The translations under genes were made by a program, and so were the position numbers. Positions 48,485 through 59,500 of a stretch of DNA of 64,000 nt are shown in pieces. Source of the stretch: Argentina anserina (taxonomy: Eukaryota > Streptophyta > Magnoliopsida > Rosales > Rosaceae); NCBI RefSeq assembly GCF_933775445.1, contig NC_065876.1:23498001-23562000 (forward strand), written 5' to 3'. Every line of letters starts with the position of its first letter. Within the stretch, counting starts at the first letter, position 1. The notes below the pieces were generated by a model. That model had not been told where the DNA came from and searched no databases. It saw only the letters and a list, made by a program, of their open reading frames with translations.

Positions 48485-49397
48485 CCAGGTGTAATAATCC
48501 GAATTTTTGTATGAAATATTTATCGAGTTGTTTCAAGTTATAAGTTTATGAAATTTGTTGAAACGACAATTGGTGGTTACGACATTACGAAAAGAAAACG
48601 GAAACGTTCTCGGAACATTTATTTAGAAAAACATTACGTTTTCGCGACGTAAGGATCGACTTTTATTCCGTCGCTTGTTTGCGAAAACGTTCTTCACGAA
48701 AGTTAAAGAGCTCGTCGATACGAGTTCGTAGACGCGTCACGCGTTCGAATCAGATGACGGATGTGAAAGTTATTAACGTCAGAAGTTCGTTTCCGATTTT
48801 AGAAACTAGTATAAATAGAAAATTTTAGGGATTAAGGTTTCCATTTCTGGAAACCCTTCACCCGCCCCCCTTCTCTCTCCTCTCTCGTTCTCTCTCCCCG
48901 ATCGCCTCCCTCCCTCACTCTTGAAAACCAGGCCGGCGATCTTAGCCTCCAGGCCGCCGTGCCTCTCACCGCCACCCTCCAGAGCACCGCAGGGACCTCC
49001 GCAGTCGACCCCGAGCCCGGTGCACCTCACCTAGCCACCGCCACCCCCCACGCGACAGATTGAAGCTCCGAGATTTCTCTATCGTGCTCCATCGTCGACG
49101 CCGTGCTCGAGGCAAGCTCGCCTCCACCCCTCCTCATCTCTGGAGCCCCCCACGTCAAGGGTTGAGCCTTGATTCGCCGCGCGCCTCCACCTTTACACGA
49201 TTGACGCCGCCGGCACCTCAAAAACCTCCAACGACGATTCAAGGGCTCCGCCGTGAAATCAAGGTAAGGGATTGATGCTATTGATGTTGTGTGTTGATTT
49301 TGGATGAATTTGTGGAGATCGGAGGAGGACAGGAGGAGGATTGAATGAGAGGGGTTACCGCCGCCTTAGGCGGCGCGTGTGGACGCGTGGAGGTGGT

Positions 49398-51332
49398 TGA
49401 TAGAGCGTTTTGTTAGAACGTCTATAAAATACCCTGAAAAACATCATCGTTAGTATAGAATAAGCAGGGATCGTTCAGTCCGGGGAATCAAAAGGGCTTC
49501 AACACTTATCATGTTATTGGGGGATTTGATTTGGATTCTAAAACTACAACGTAAAATAAATCTTAAATTACTTATATACAATTGATCAACCACTCATCAC
49601 ATAACCAAAACACGAATTCTACTCAAGAAACATGTATGACACGTATAGAACAACATATAGGCAGCAAGTATTTTCGATTATTTCTAAGTCCATTTCAATT
49701 CCAATTCTAATTAGAGTCCGAAGCGGTTCATCTAATCGTTAAGACTTCTTAATTATTTAGAATCAACGAAGCGTTCAATCCTAAACATATGCTAAAAAGA
49801 ATTCAACATAACGAAGCGTACTAGTTAAACAACAAAGTAGCACATAAGTACAATAAGTCGAATTGGAGACATGTAAGCAAGCATGGCGTCACTCATCTTG
49901 ATTAAGCATGCAAATTCCTAGAACTATCACAACCCTAAACAAGTATCAATAATTGAAACACGAAGCGCATATTCAATCAATGAACACTTTGGTGAATTAA
50001 ATCGCAACCCTAGGAGAACCATGGCCTTGGCTTCCTCAAGCATTGATTTAGATGCACAAGTTCAAGGAATTAATTGAAATAAAACCTAAATTAATTTCGA
50101 AAACCTACTGCCCTAAGCTATTACACACGACATACATACATATTTCATGAGTTCATATAATCAAAACATAAAACCAAAGAAGTCTGAATTTATGTTCTTC
50201 ATATAAGAAACCGAAAATAACATCCAATAATTCATACAATGAATTCGAAATTTGCAGAAAACCAAAAGAAAAATTACAAGCCATGGATGAATCACACATT
50301 AGAAACCTTATAGGATGAAGCAAGGATGAATTCCAATTGGAAGAGGAGGAAGATGAGCACGGTTTTGTGGTGATGGATGAAGGTTTTTGGCTTGTAATTT
50401 TCTGGATATTTGGGCAGAATTTCGGCTTGGATTGTGAAACAATGGAGATCATTTTTATGAGGGGAGGTCGTGCCTTATATAGAGGAAGGAGGAGAGGAGG
50501 GGCTGCTAGGGTTTTTGATGGGCTGATCCATGTATGCATGGCTAGGATCTTTTCTCTTTAATTGGATCTAATGGCTGCCCTTCTTTTCCTTGTAGAACAA
50601 GCTCTTATCTCCTTGTTTCTCTAGGGTTAGCATAGGCTGGACTCTCCTTCTCATGAGCTAATTTGATAAGCACAGCAAGAACTTCTTCTCCTTGAATTAT
50701 CTCTTAAAATTCGAAATTAATTCCCTTTAAATCCTGAATGGTAGCTCGGCATTGATCTTCTTTATTCCTTGAATTATCTCTTCAAATATGAAAATAAGAA
50801 AAGAAAAACATAAGTAAGAGATAATTCATTCGAAAATCATGTCTTAATCTAGACAATAGTTGTCTTAAAAAGACACATGTAATAGATGAGCTTGACTAGA
50901 TTAGGAAAGTTTCTAATTTGCAAAAAGGAAACTTACTAGAATAAGTAAGTTACTAGAACAAGAAAGTTCATTTAGGAAAGTTTCGTAATAAGAGTTTGAG
51001 TTCAAGTAGGACTTTCCAAAATGGTACGTTTCCTAATCTAACAAGGATTCCTAATGCAAACATGACTCTCAAGATATCGCCAATGCGACCGAAACGTAGA
51101 AAGATGAAGACTCCTAATTCAACTAGGTTTCCTAGTCCTATAAGGATTCCTACTCAAACTAGGACTCTAGACCAATTCTTCGTTTTTAGCTCGTTTAAGC
51201 ACAAATACACATCCATTACCGTCCTAGACTCCTATTGTGACTCAATGACTCGATATTACAACAATAAGGGTTAAGCAAAGTACAAATGGAGGTAAAAACA
51301 TATTAAGAACGTAGCACAAAGTGCTCCTATCA
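49398..51332 (-). mobile_element. Athila-like solo LTR
   Basis: TGATAGAGCG...GCTCCTATCA, 1935 bp, with a perfect duplication GTGGT at 49393-49397 and 51333-51337. On the minus strand it begins TGATAGGAGCACTTTGTGCT, has a TATATAAGG box near 50480 and ends TCTATCA. These ends and the size resemble Athila-type Ty3/gypsy LTRs (from memory). Open frames inside (50153-50561) have no family. No body, so a solo LTR. Confidence 0.8.
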
Positions 51333-51834
51333 GTGGTTAGGGGTGGCATGAGGCCGCGGAGAGGAAGAGGGGAAAGAAAGGAGTGGTTTGAGGGCGGCGG
51401 TGGCGTGCTACGCGCCGGCCTTAGGCTCGCTGCGTATGCCCTATGCGTGGCCTGGCGGAGGTGGCGAGTGTACCCCACGCGCCGCCATGTGCGGATGTGC
51501 GTGAACAGTGATTCGACACAGTAATTTGTAAAATTTATTTTTACGACGGTGAATGTAAAAAAATGATTTACGTACTGTAAATGTAAATTTATTTTACGTA
51601 CGGTAAATGTAAATATAAATTACTTTCATTAAATGTAAAAAGTAATTTCAGAAGGGTAAATCAGTAATTAATATTTACTAAGACAGTATTTACATTTGAA
51701 CAGTATTCATACGTACAGAAAATACGTAAACAATATGTATACGTACATGTATACGTGATTGATGTGTATTTGTACATACATACGTGAATAGTAAATATGT
51801 GAATAGTAACTCCGAGGACAGTAATTTCGTAAAA

Positions 51835-52510
51835 GGGAAAAATCTTCAAATGATACCTGAATTATGCCTCAATGCACATTTTGGTACCTGAACTTTCAAA
51901 ACTACCCAAATGGTACCTAAACTAATGCTATGTTAGCCATATAGTACCTCCGTCAGATTTACCGTTAAAATAAGGGTAAAATCGTCAAATATATTTGTTT
52001 TATGCTTGAAATAATAATAATAATAATACACTATCGCTAGTTCCTCATAGAGTATACACAACAGTAATTGAGCATTCGCCAAAAACCCAAAAAAGTTGTT
52101 GTTCTCTAATTTTTCATTTTTTAATTTAAGAAATTTTTAAAAATAAGGTTTTATTTGTCAAACATAATTTTTTTATGCTTGAAATAATAATAATGCATCA
52201 TCGCTAGTTCCTCAAAAAGTATAAACAACAGTAATTGAGCCTTCGCCAAAAACCCAAAAAGGTTGTTGTTATCTAATTTTTCATTTTTTTATTAAAGAAA
52301 TTTAAAAAAAATAATAATAAGGTTTTATAGATTAAATCAATTAAAAAAGTATGTTTGACGATTTTACCCTCATTTTTAACGGTAAATCAGACATAAGTAC
52401 TATAATGGCTAACAAAGCATTAGTTTAGGTACCATTTGGGTAGTTTTAAAAGTTCAGGTACCAAAATGTGCATTGAGGCATAATTCAGGTACTATTTCAG
52501 GATTTTTCTC
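51835..52510. mobile_element. Mutator-type MITE inside the LTR
   Basis: 676 bp, ends GGGAAAAATC and GATTTTTCTC, inverted arms about 140 bases long, and a perfect 10-bp duplication TTTCGTAAAA at 51825-51834 and 52511-52520. The related LTR at 40364-42820 shows the empty site (complement, about 41728-41745). The middle holds a diverged direct duplication of about 165 bp (51990-52150 and 52157-52320), each with ATCGCTAGTTCCTCA and CGCCAAAAACCCAAAAA. Confidence 0.85.
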
Positions 52511-53887
52511 TTTCGTAAAACCAGAAATTGGTGAATAGTAACTTTTCAAAATGTGCATTGAGGCATAATTCAGGTACCATTTAAGGTTTACGAAACGATT
52601 CTAAATTCTTTTCTTATCTTTTCAAGGTGATCGATAAATCAAGAAAATGAATTACCTTCGGAAATTGTGGAATTACGCTCGAGTTGATAAGGTGAGTAAA
52701 ATCTCACATATTTACGAATCTACCCTTGCGGAGATTTAAGATTTTACAGAGTTTTAAAGATTGAAATACGACATGTATATGATATAGTGGAATATATATT
52801 TGTATAAATGGTAAATAGGTACATATATATATAGTTTGCTATATTATATACTGTTATGAATTCGTTGTGAATATGTCATTTTGATGACGAGAATTATATA
52901 TTGAGCATGTCGAGTTAATTTGTACAATATGAGGTGATGATTATTGTATGTGGTTTTAACATGGAGTTTGTTAAAACATTTTGTCTTCAGACGCGTTTTG
53001 TCTTCGGACGTGATTGATGTCTCCGGACGCGTTTTGTCTTCAAACTTGATTTTTGTCTTGTTTGTCATGTCGGAACTTAGCCTTTGGCCGGGCTAAAGTT
53101 ACAATACAGTTAGAACTCTAGTCTGTCTGCTGGAGTACCGCATGTGAGGTAACAGATAGGTTATCGGCTCATGAGTACTCATATTATTTTTGGATGTTGG
53201 GTAGCAGAAGGTTGCCCAATATCGACGGTGTACTACGTGAGGGGTAACAGAGGTGTACCAGCGTTCATAGTACCTGTAGTATAAATGCATTTGGGTAAAC
53301 AGAGAAATTGCCCAATTTCTCATGAGTACTTTCATTTTCATATTTTTGCGACAACCAGATGGGCCGTCCATTGACTCATGAGTGCATTTATATTTGTTGA
53401 TTTGTGGATTTTCGTATATATTGAAATGCGAGTTATATTTTTATTTTACTCATAAGAGCTGTAAAGCTTACTGGGTTTGTGTTTACAATCCCGGTGCACC
53501 AATTCGATGGTGTAGAGAATAATTCCGTAGGTGTCGATTAGTGGGAATCGAAGGACAACTCTGAGGACTCGAAGTCGTTCACTTTCCAGCTTGTGGTGAG
53601 GATTTATTGAGGATTTATTGTGGATTTGTGTGAGAGTTTGTTAGGATTATTACATTTCCATTTTATGTAATGTTGAATTATAAATTTGGTTTGTAATAAT
53701 TGGTTGTCTAAGTTGTATTGCGAACTCAGTAATGATCCACTGCGACATTAAAACGATTTCGATTTATTGAGATTTGTTTTAGCGTTTTCATGACTTCAAA
53801 ATTTGAGTTTTTATGCTCGAAATTTCGGGGTCGTGACACTAGTAGCCCAACCAATTTTGTAGACGGCATTAGCATAACAATAGGTAT

Positions 53888-54928
53888 TAGGGATGGCTAT
53901 ATTACCTATCGGGTAGGGTATTCACGAGTATAATGAGTTTGTGTAATGGGTAAAAATGAGGAACGGGTATGAGGATCCCCTATATTAAGGGTCATCATTT
54001 GGCCCGTAGGAAGCCCGGCCCGACCCGACCTTATGGGTATAAGGCCGGGTAGAGGCCGGAGGTTCAAAGCCTCGGCCCGTTGGAACCCATAAGGCCAAAG
54101 CCCGGCGAGGCCCTAAAAAACCTGCCCAAAGCCCGTTCATTTTTAAAATTAATAATTTTATATGTAATTATTTGTTATATATGTTAATTAGTTAAATTAT
54201 TTTGTTATATTGCTTATCTTTTGTACTATAATTAGTTAAATAATTACCATATCTAATTTTTTCTTTAATTTTTAATAAAAAAATATACATTACACATAAA
54301 AATAATGGGCTCGGCCCGGTCCGTTCAAAAAGCCTGGCCCGGAAAAGACCGTAAGGCCAGCGCCCGTTGGTAGCCCGTGGGCCTTAATTTTATTAGTAAG
54401 CCCGATCCGGCCAGAAAAATTGAAAAAAACCGTCAAAGCCCGGCCCGGCCCATTGCCGACTCTTACCCTATATTCGAAATATAGAATCAGGTAACGGGCG
54501 GGGATGGTATTTTGATCCTCATTCCCATTCCCACCTAATAAGAATAATATATATATTATATAAGTTTCAATATTATTTAATTAATTAATATTTATGTAAA
54601 TAAGAACCTTTTTATAGTTATTATTTTGAACTAGACTTATATTGGTTTAAGTTGGATTAATGTAAAAAAAAAACTAATTTCATCATGATATCTAGTTTTC
54701 ATTTTAGATTTTTATGTTTTTCTATACTTGATATGAATTTTTATATAATATAAGAAACTATCATTAACTAGTATTGAGGCAGGTATGGGGAACAGATGCT
54801 CAGCGAGTATGGAAACGGGGAATACCCATTACTTTCTAACATGGACTGGGCGGGTAAGGGGATGAAATTGAAATTGGGTATGAATATGGTATTTTGATCC
54901 CCTGACCGTACTGCCCATTGCCATCCTA
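53888..54928. mobile_element. hAT-like MITE, interrupted
   Basis: Ends TAGGGATGGC and GCCATCCTA, with 8-bp flanks ATAGGTAT (53880-53887) and GTAGGTAT (54929-54936), 7 of 8 matching. Subterminal sequence is rich in GGGTA-type motifs. About 550 bp without the inner element. No coding region. Confidence 0.7.
53987..54465. mobile_element. Inner MITE with GGCCCG-rich ends
   Basis: 479 bp between perfect 9-bp duplications CCCTATATT (53978-53986, 54466-54474). Ends AAGGGTC and the complement TAAGAGTC lead into GGCCCG/CGGGCC-rich arms around an AT-rich centre. It is nested within the preceding element. Class unsure (hAT or Mutator). Confidence 0.7.
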
Positions 54929-54936
54929 GTAGGTAT

Positions 54937-56350
54937 GGTGAAAGAAACTTACTTTTCCATTTCTTCTTCGCGCGAGCTCACTTAGAGAGAAAGAGTTCTC
55001 TCTTATACGTTCCACTGAACACTGGTGTTACCACTGCCGCCGCCATCTCAGGTCTACTCGTCGACACCTTCATCTTCCTCTTCTTATTCTCTTTACAACC
55101 ATACTAGATGCCCTGACATGCAACCAGATTTCTCACCTAATTGGAGTTAACCCAATTCATCGTCTTCAAGAAGATTTAAACAATTCTTGTGGCATTAGCG
55201 AGTTCTTCATTCTTTAATTGTTAAACCCATTTTGTTCCCTTCATTTTTAGCCCTTTTATACTTCTGAATTCTTGAAATTGATCCTAATTTGGATTTTCTT
55301 TCTTTTCTGTTACCGATGCCGCCGTTGAGTCTTAGAAATCTGGCGGTCTTTGATCTCCAATTACTATGTTTCTGATACCCATTCATTTCTATTCATTTTG
55401 AATTCAATTGCAATGTATGGGTAGAGATCATTTCATTTGGTTTATAATCATTCAAGTTCTGATGGATGGAGATTGAAGACCCATGGATGATATTGTTAGA
55501 TGGAGCGGCCACGGTGTTAGTGGAGAATCAAGAGAAAAACATAACTCGATCTGGGTTTGATCCCTTGATCATGAACAAACTCGCAACCCAGTTTAGCTAG
55601 AAATACATCAAGCTCTAGCTTTTACCCATGATCATAAATCCAGTTTTGGGTAGTTTGTGCCTAATTTCCAGCGAGGCGGCGACTTTATTCCTACCGACTT
55701 GCAGATCAGTGCAATCACAATAGTGAGACTAGAAATTTTTCGTTTGAATAGTCAAGACATGAATTTACTTTTAAATGGTTACCCTCCCCTTGCACGTGCA
55801 CCAGCTCCAATTTTTTTTTGACAGCTGACCATTTGTCTGAGTTATTTGGGACCCAACAGTACTACCTTATCCTCAATTGAGAGGTCTGGAAGGCTCTCGG
55901 AGCAAATGCGCATTCCAGTGCTCCCTCATTTTGTCCAAACTATTAGAATCAAGCCACATTTTTCTCTTTAATAAATAAGGGCCGGTACGACTGTCCATGG
56001 ACTTGACTTAGGCCTGCCTTTAAAATAATTAGTTTCCATGTCAGTATTTTCTTAAATTTTAGTGTTTAGTATCAAATAAAAATGGTTTTCTTATTCTAAA
56101 ATTATAAGTCATTGGAAACAACATCATTGGTTCTTTTAGAAGTTGTTGTCATAAAAAAATTGGAAAACTAACATTTTATAGCATTACATGAGTTTAAAAA
56201 ATAAATATTTACTAAAATCGAAAAAACAAAATTTACAGCTGATTCAAATTCAAAGCACAACATCAACGTACTTTATTTTAAAGTGATAACAATGTCAAAC
56301 TAGGGCTATTAAAGCTACATTATATATACATATATACATATATATATTAA
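54937..56350. other. Intergenic DNA before the KRR1-like gene
   Basis: A pyrimidine-rich stretch with a GC-rich codon-like piece (55020-55070) looks like a 5' leader, but no protein was recognised. The end (56310-56350) is a TA-rich block. Confidence 0.4.
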
Positions 56351-56369
56351 TTATGGAACACCGATTAAA

Positions 56370-56531
56370 AGCCCATATGAATAGTGGTATTCAAGGCCCA
56401 ATAAAGTGTCCAACCGACTCAAATCTCTATTAAAAAAACACACCCACTCATCAAACCTATTCTTTACATTATTAGCTTCCCGGCTTTTGCCCCAAGAAAA
56501 GAAAATCATATATAATTCCCAGTTAGGGTTT
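56370..56531 (+). promoter_or_regulatory. Site II and telo-box motifs of the KRR1-like gene
   Basis: Complement TGGGCT at 56370-56375 and TGGGCC at 56395-56400 are site II elements; complement AAACCCTA at 56524-56531 is a telo-box, 28 bases before the ATG at 56559. In plants the pair is typical of ribosomal-protein and ribosome-biogenesis promoters and links them to cell growth. Motif matches are seen; function is inferred. Confidence 0.55.
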
Positions 56532-56558
56532 CGAATTTGATTGTTCGAAGACGAGACG

Positions 56559-59500
56559 ATGGGTGTAGGCACTAGTCCTCCTCTGGTGATCTTCGATCAA
56601 GGAGACGCTTCGGCCTCTGGTCCTGGGCCTACGGTGAAGCCAGAGCCTCTGTACTCGATCGACGACGATGATTTGGAGCTGATCGCGGATATGTTCGATT
56701 CAGAGCCAGAGGCTGTGTGCCCGGTCGACGATATGGTCATATCTCAGGCGGAGCCAGAGGCCATAGTCGATATGCAGACAGATAAATCAGATTGTGTCGA
56801 TGGCTGTGGGAAGGTTTATCCCATCCCCGCTGAAATTCCAGGTGATTTTTCTTTGAGCATGTTTGTATGATTTTCAATTTAGGGTTCCCAGTCTCTCCTC
56901 CTCGTGTCCTAAATTTTTAGTTTGATGTGCAGATTCTTATTTGGAGGAATTTATACACCAAATGAAATCGAAATCGTCTGTGGGAAGTATGTATACAGTC
57001 ACAGAGGATCTGGTATGTAATGTTACGATATCAGCATTAATTATTACTCGTATTCTCGGTTCAGTGATTATCTTGATGTCTTTGTCAGGCTGCACGAACA
57101 ATCAGAATAAAATGCCATTCAAAAAAGCTGATGCCTGGTCCTGCGTTGAACAATTATGGCATTCTCCAACTCACCACTTTCACTGTGCCCTTCCCTGAGA
57201 AACGAGCAACAAAGTTGAAAGATGTGTGGCTTGAGGTTGAATCAACCTTATATGACTACTCCATTTCATGTGATCTGAATCTTGCTGACCGTTGCATGCG
57301 AGTCTCCACAACCCCGTCCCTAAAGTATCCATGTATCATCGAAAATGCTAGGCATCTACTTGAATTGTTGTCCACAAGTCTTGTTCCACCGTATATGGTA
57401 CAGACTCAACAACATTTTTTTTTATTTGAGTCGGAGCTAGCTATTAATTTTCAGATTTGACTTGACAATGTTTGATTACAGGCCTTAGAAATATTCCAAA
57501 ACGTCAGGCAACACGAGACCATCAACATAAGATTTCAGCAGGGTGGGATTTGCTTAAATCTGGGGATCAACAAGGTAGATGTTGGGCAAACAACTCTCAT
57601 AATTTACGTTTTCGTTGGAGCAATATACTATGTAGTAGTGATGCTGGACCTTTTAATTTTCCCTGTAATGGGCAACAAATAAAAGATCCAGCACCTGCTA
57701 GCTTTGGCATCTGCTTTCTAGCTACTTAAAGAGGATTCAGACCCAGGGTTTCTTACATTTTCAAGCTGCAGATGTGCAAAACCTCACTTTGCTTCATATT
57801 TGACCTCTAATTTTCTGTGCAGGATGATTATCGTACACGAAAGGAAATACTCTTCTGCTCTCTAAAGGTATATAACGTGATAACTGATGTTTTATTGATG
57901 TTACTCTAAAATCATTACAGAACATTTAATGGATGAGCGATCAACACTTCAAGCCAAGAAATATTTATACAGCCGTTCCTTTTGATAGCATTTATCTACA
58001 TGTCTAATTTCATTCTCTTGTCAAAGAAGTTTCTAACAATTGAAATGGGATGCAGGCACTCTCAATAGTGACATGTTGTCATCTCTTTCTTGATGTAAGT
58101 TTTATTGCAGTATTAGTATTTTGACGGTCCGTGGAAATTTCTTTTTCTCGTCATTCCCACGTCCAGTCTAATTGAAGGTTATGAATTTATTGATGTTGAC
58201 TTTGCTTATAAATGATAGGAAAGCACTCTTACTGCTGTGACTGCTGCGGAGAGCTCAGTTGACAAAATTTCTCAGCTGAAGACCGCTGTGCATGACTGTC
58301 TAGTCATGAATGTGTGTCCTCTGATCTCTATTAGGAGGTCTGGAAATGAAATAATGCCTCAGCCGATTGATGATCCACGTGCCAAGCACACGGAGTGCTG
58401 TAAGTCTGGCTGTTTGTGGAACAAAGATGGAATGCTTCAAGCCTGCTCGCTATATACGTCACTCCATGAAAACCAAGGTGCTATGCTCTTTTCTTCTTTT
58501 TGTACTCTCCTTTGTTGTTGGCTAATCAGCCAATCTAAGCTCAATAGATACCAATTCAAGTTTGGTTTTCAAGCATATTAATTCATCTTGATCGGTGATC
58601 AGGATAACTTGTTGAGTTTTGCTCGCATGGACTTTATGGTGAATAACTAAATGCACACGTGTTAAGCTCCAAAAAGAACTAACACATTGTCGCAGTATAT
58701 GATTTGCATTAGATCTCCCTACCTCGGTGGATATTTTAATTTTATTAAATAAACTACTGTCGAGTCAGAACCCCATTAGTGCGTTTTGTCAGTCAATTTT
58801 AGATTTATACTAGGGTGGTGGCATTGCTTTGCTAACAAAAAATTTAGGTGATTTTGGGAACAACGGAAAAGAGCACTGCCACCTAAGTGTTATTTGTTTA
58901 ACATAGTTCACTTTCTATGTTCACAGTTCAGTTTCAAATTAAAAATGAACAAGACCCAGTTAGCACTAACATATTCAGCTGCAAAAGGGTAGTTAAAGAG
59001 TACATGAACTTATTTTTTGATGAACATTTCCACTGTTTTTTTTTTCAGTATCAAACTTGAAGCAATCTTGGCAAGTGTTTGAGCCTCACCTAAGGCAGCA
59101 TGGCATTAAATGTACTCTGGTACGTCATGATTAATGTCTACGTTAACTATAATGTCGTGTTTACATGTTAGTATATATTCATTTACGAAATCTATACTAG
59201 ACTAGGCAGCCGTTATTCATATAAATTATGGTTTTAATATATACTTATATATGTATATATCTATTTCTGTGGCAGGATAAAAATTTCATGGCACTGTATA
59301 CATTTAGAGGTACCAAGGATCCAGATATCATTGACAAGGCTTGGCAGTTTCTTGAACTTTTGTCAACAACTCATGTTCCAGCATCTTTGGTACAGTAACT
59401 GATCCTTGAATTTTTTCTAATGAATGACTAACAAATTTGTTTTACGAGTTCAAAACAAGTTTCTGAGTGTAAGGTATTAGTTTTTGTTCAGTCAATGTAA

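Larger units (their letters stand above)
48490..53838 (+). mobile_element. Solo LTR (family A) with two insertions
   Basis: TGTAATAATCCG...GGTCGTGACA. After removing the Athila-like LTR, the MITE and their duplicated bases, about 2723 bp remain, close to the 2742 and 2755 bp of the copies at the left of the window. The flanks CCAGG and CTAGT agree at only three of five positions, so its duplication has decayed or been lost. TATA box TATAAATAG at 48810-48818; GC-rich exon-like block 48860-49260 ending in the donor-like AAGGTAAGG at 49262. Confidence 0.85.

Noticed and set aside
50153..50561. Overlapping frames on both strands of about 75-128 residues
   Set aside because: They lie inside the Athila-like LTR around its TATA region and match no protein family.
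57472..57729. Frame of 85 residues after unit 1
   Set aside because: It reads exon 4 in the wrong phase and continues into the intron; the spliced phase-0 reading fits the KRR1-like protein.
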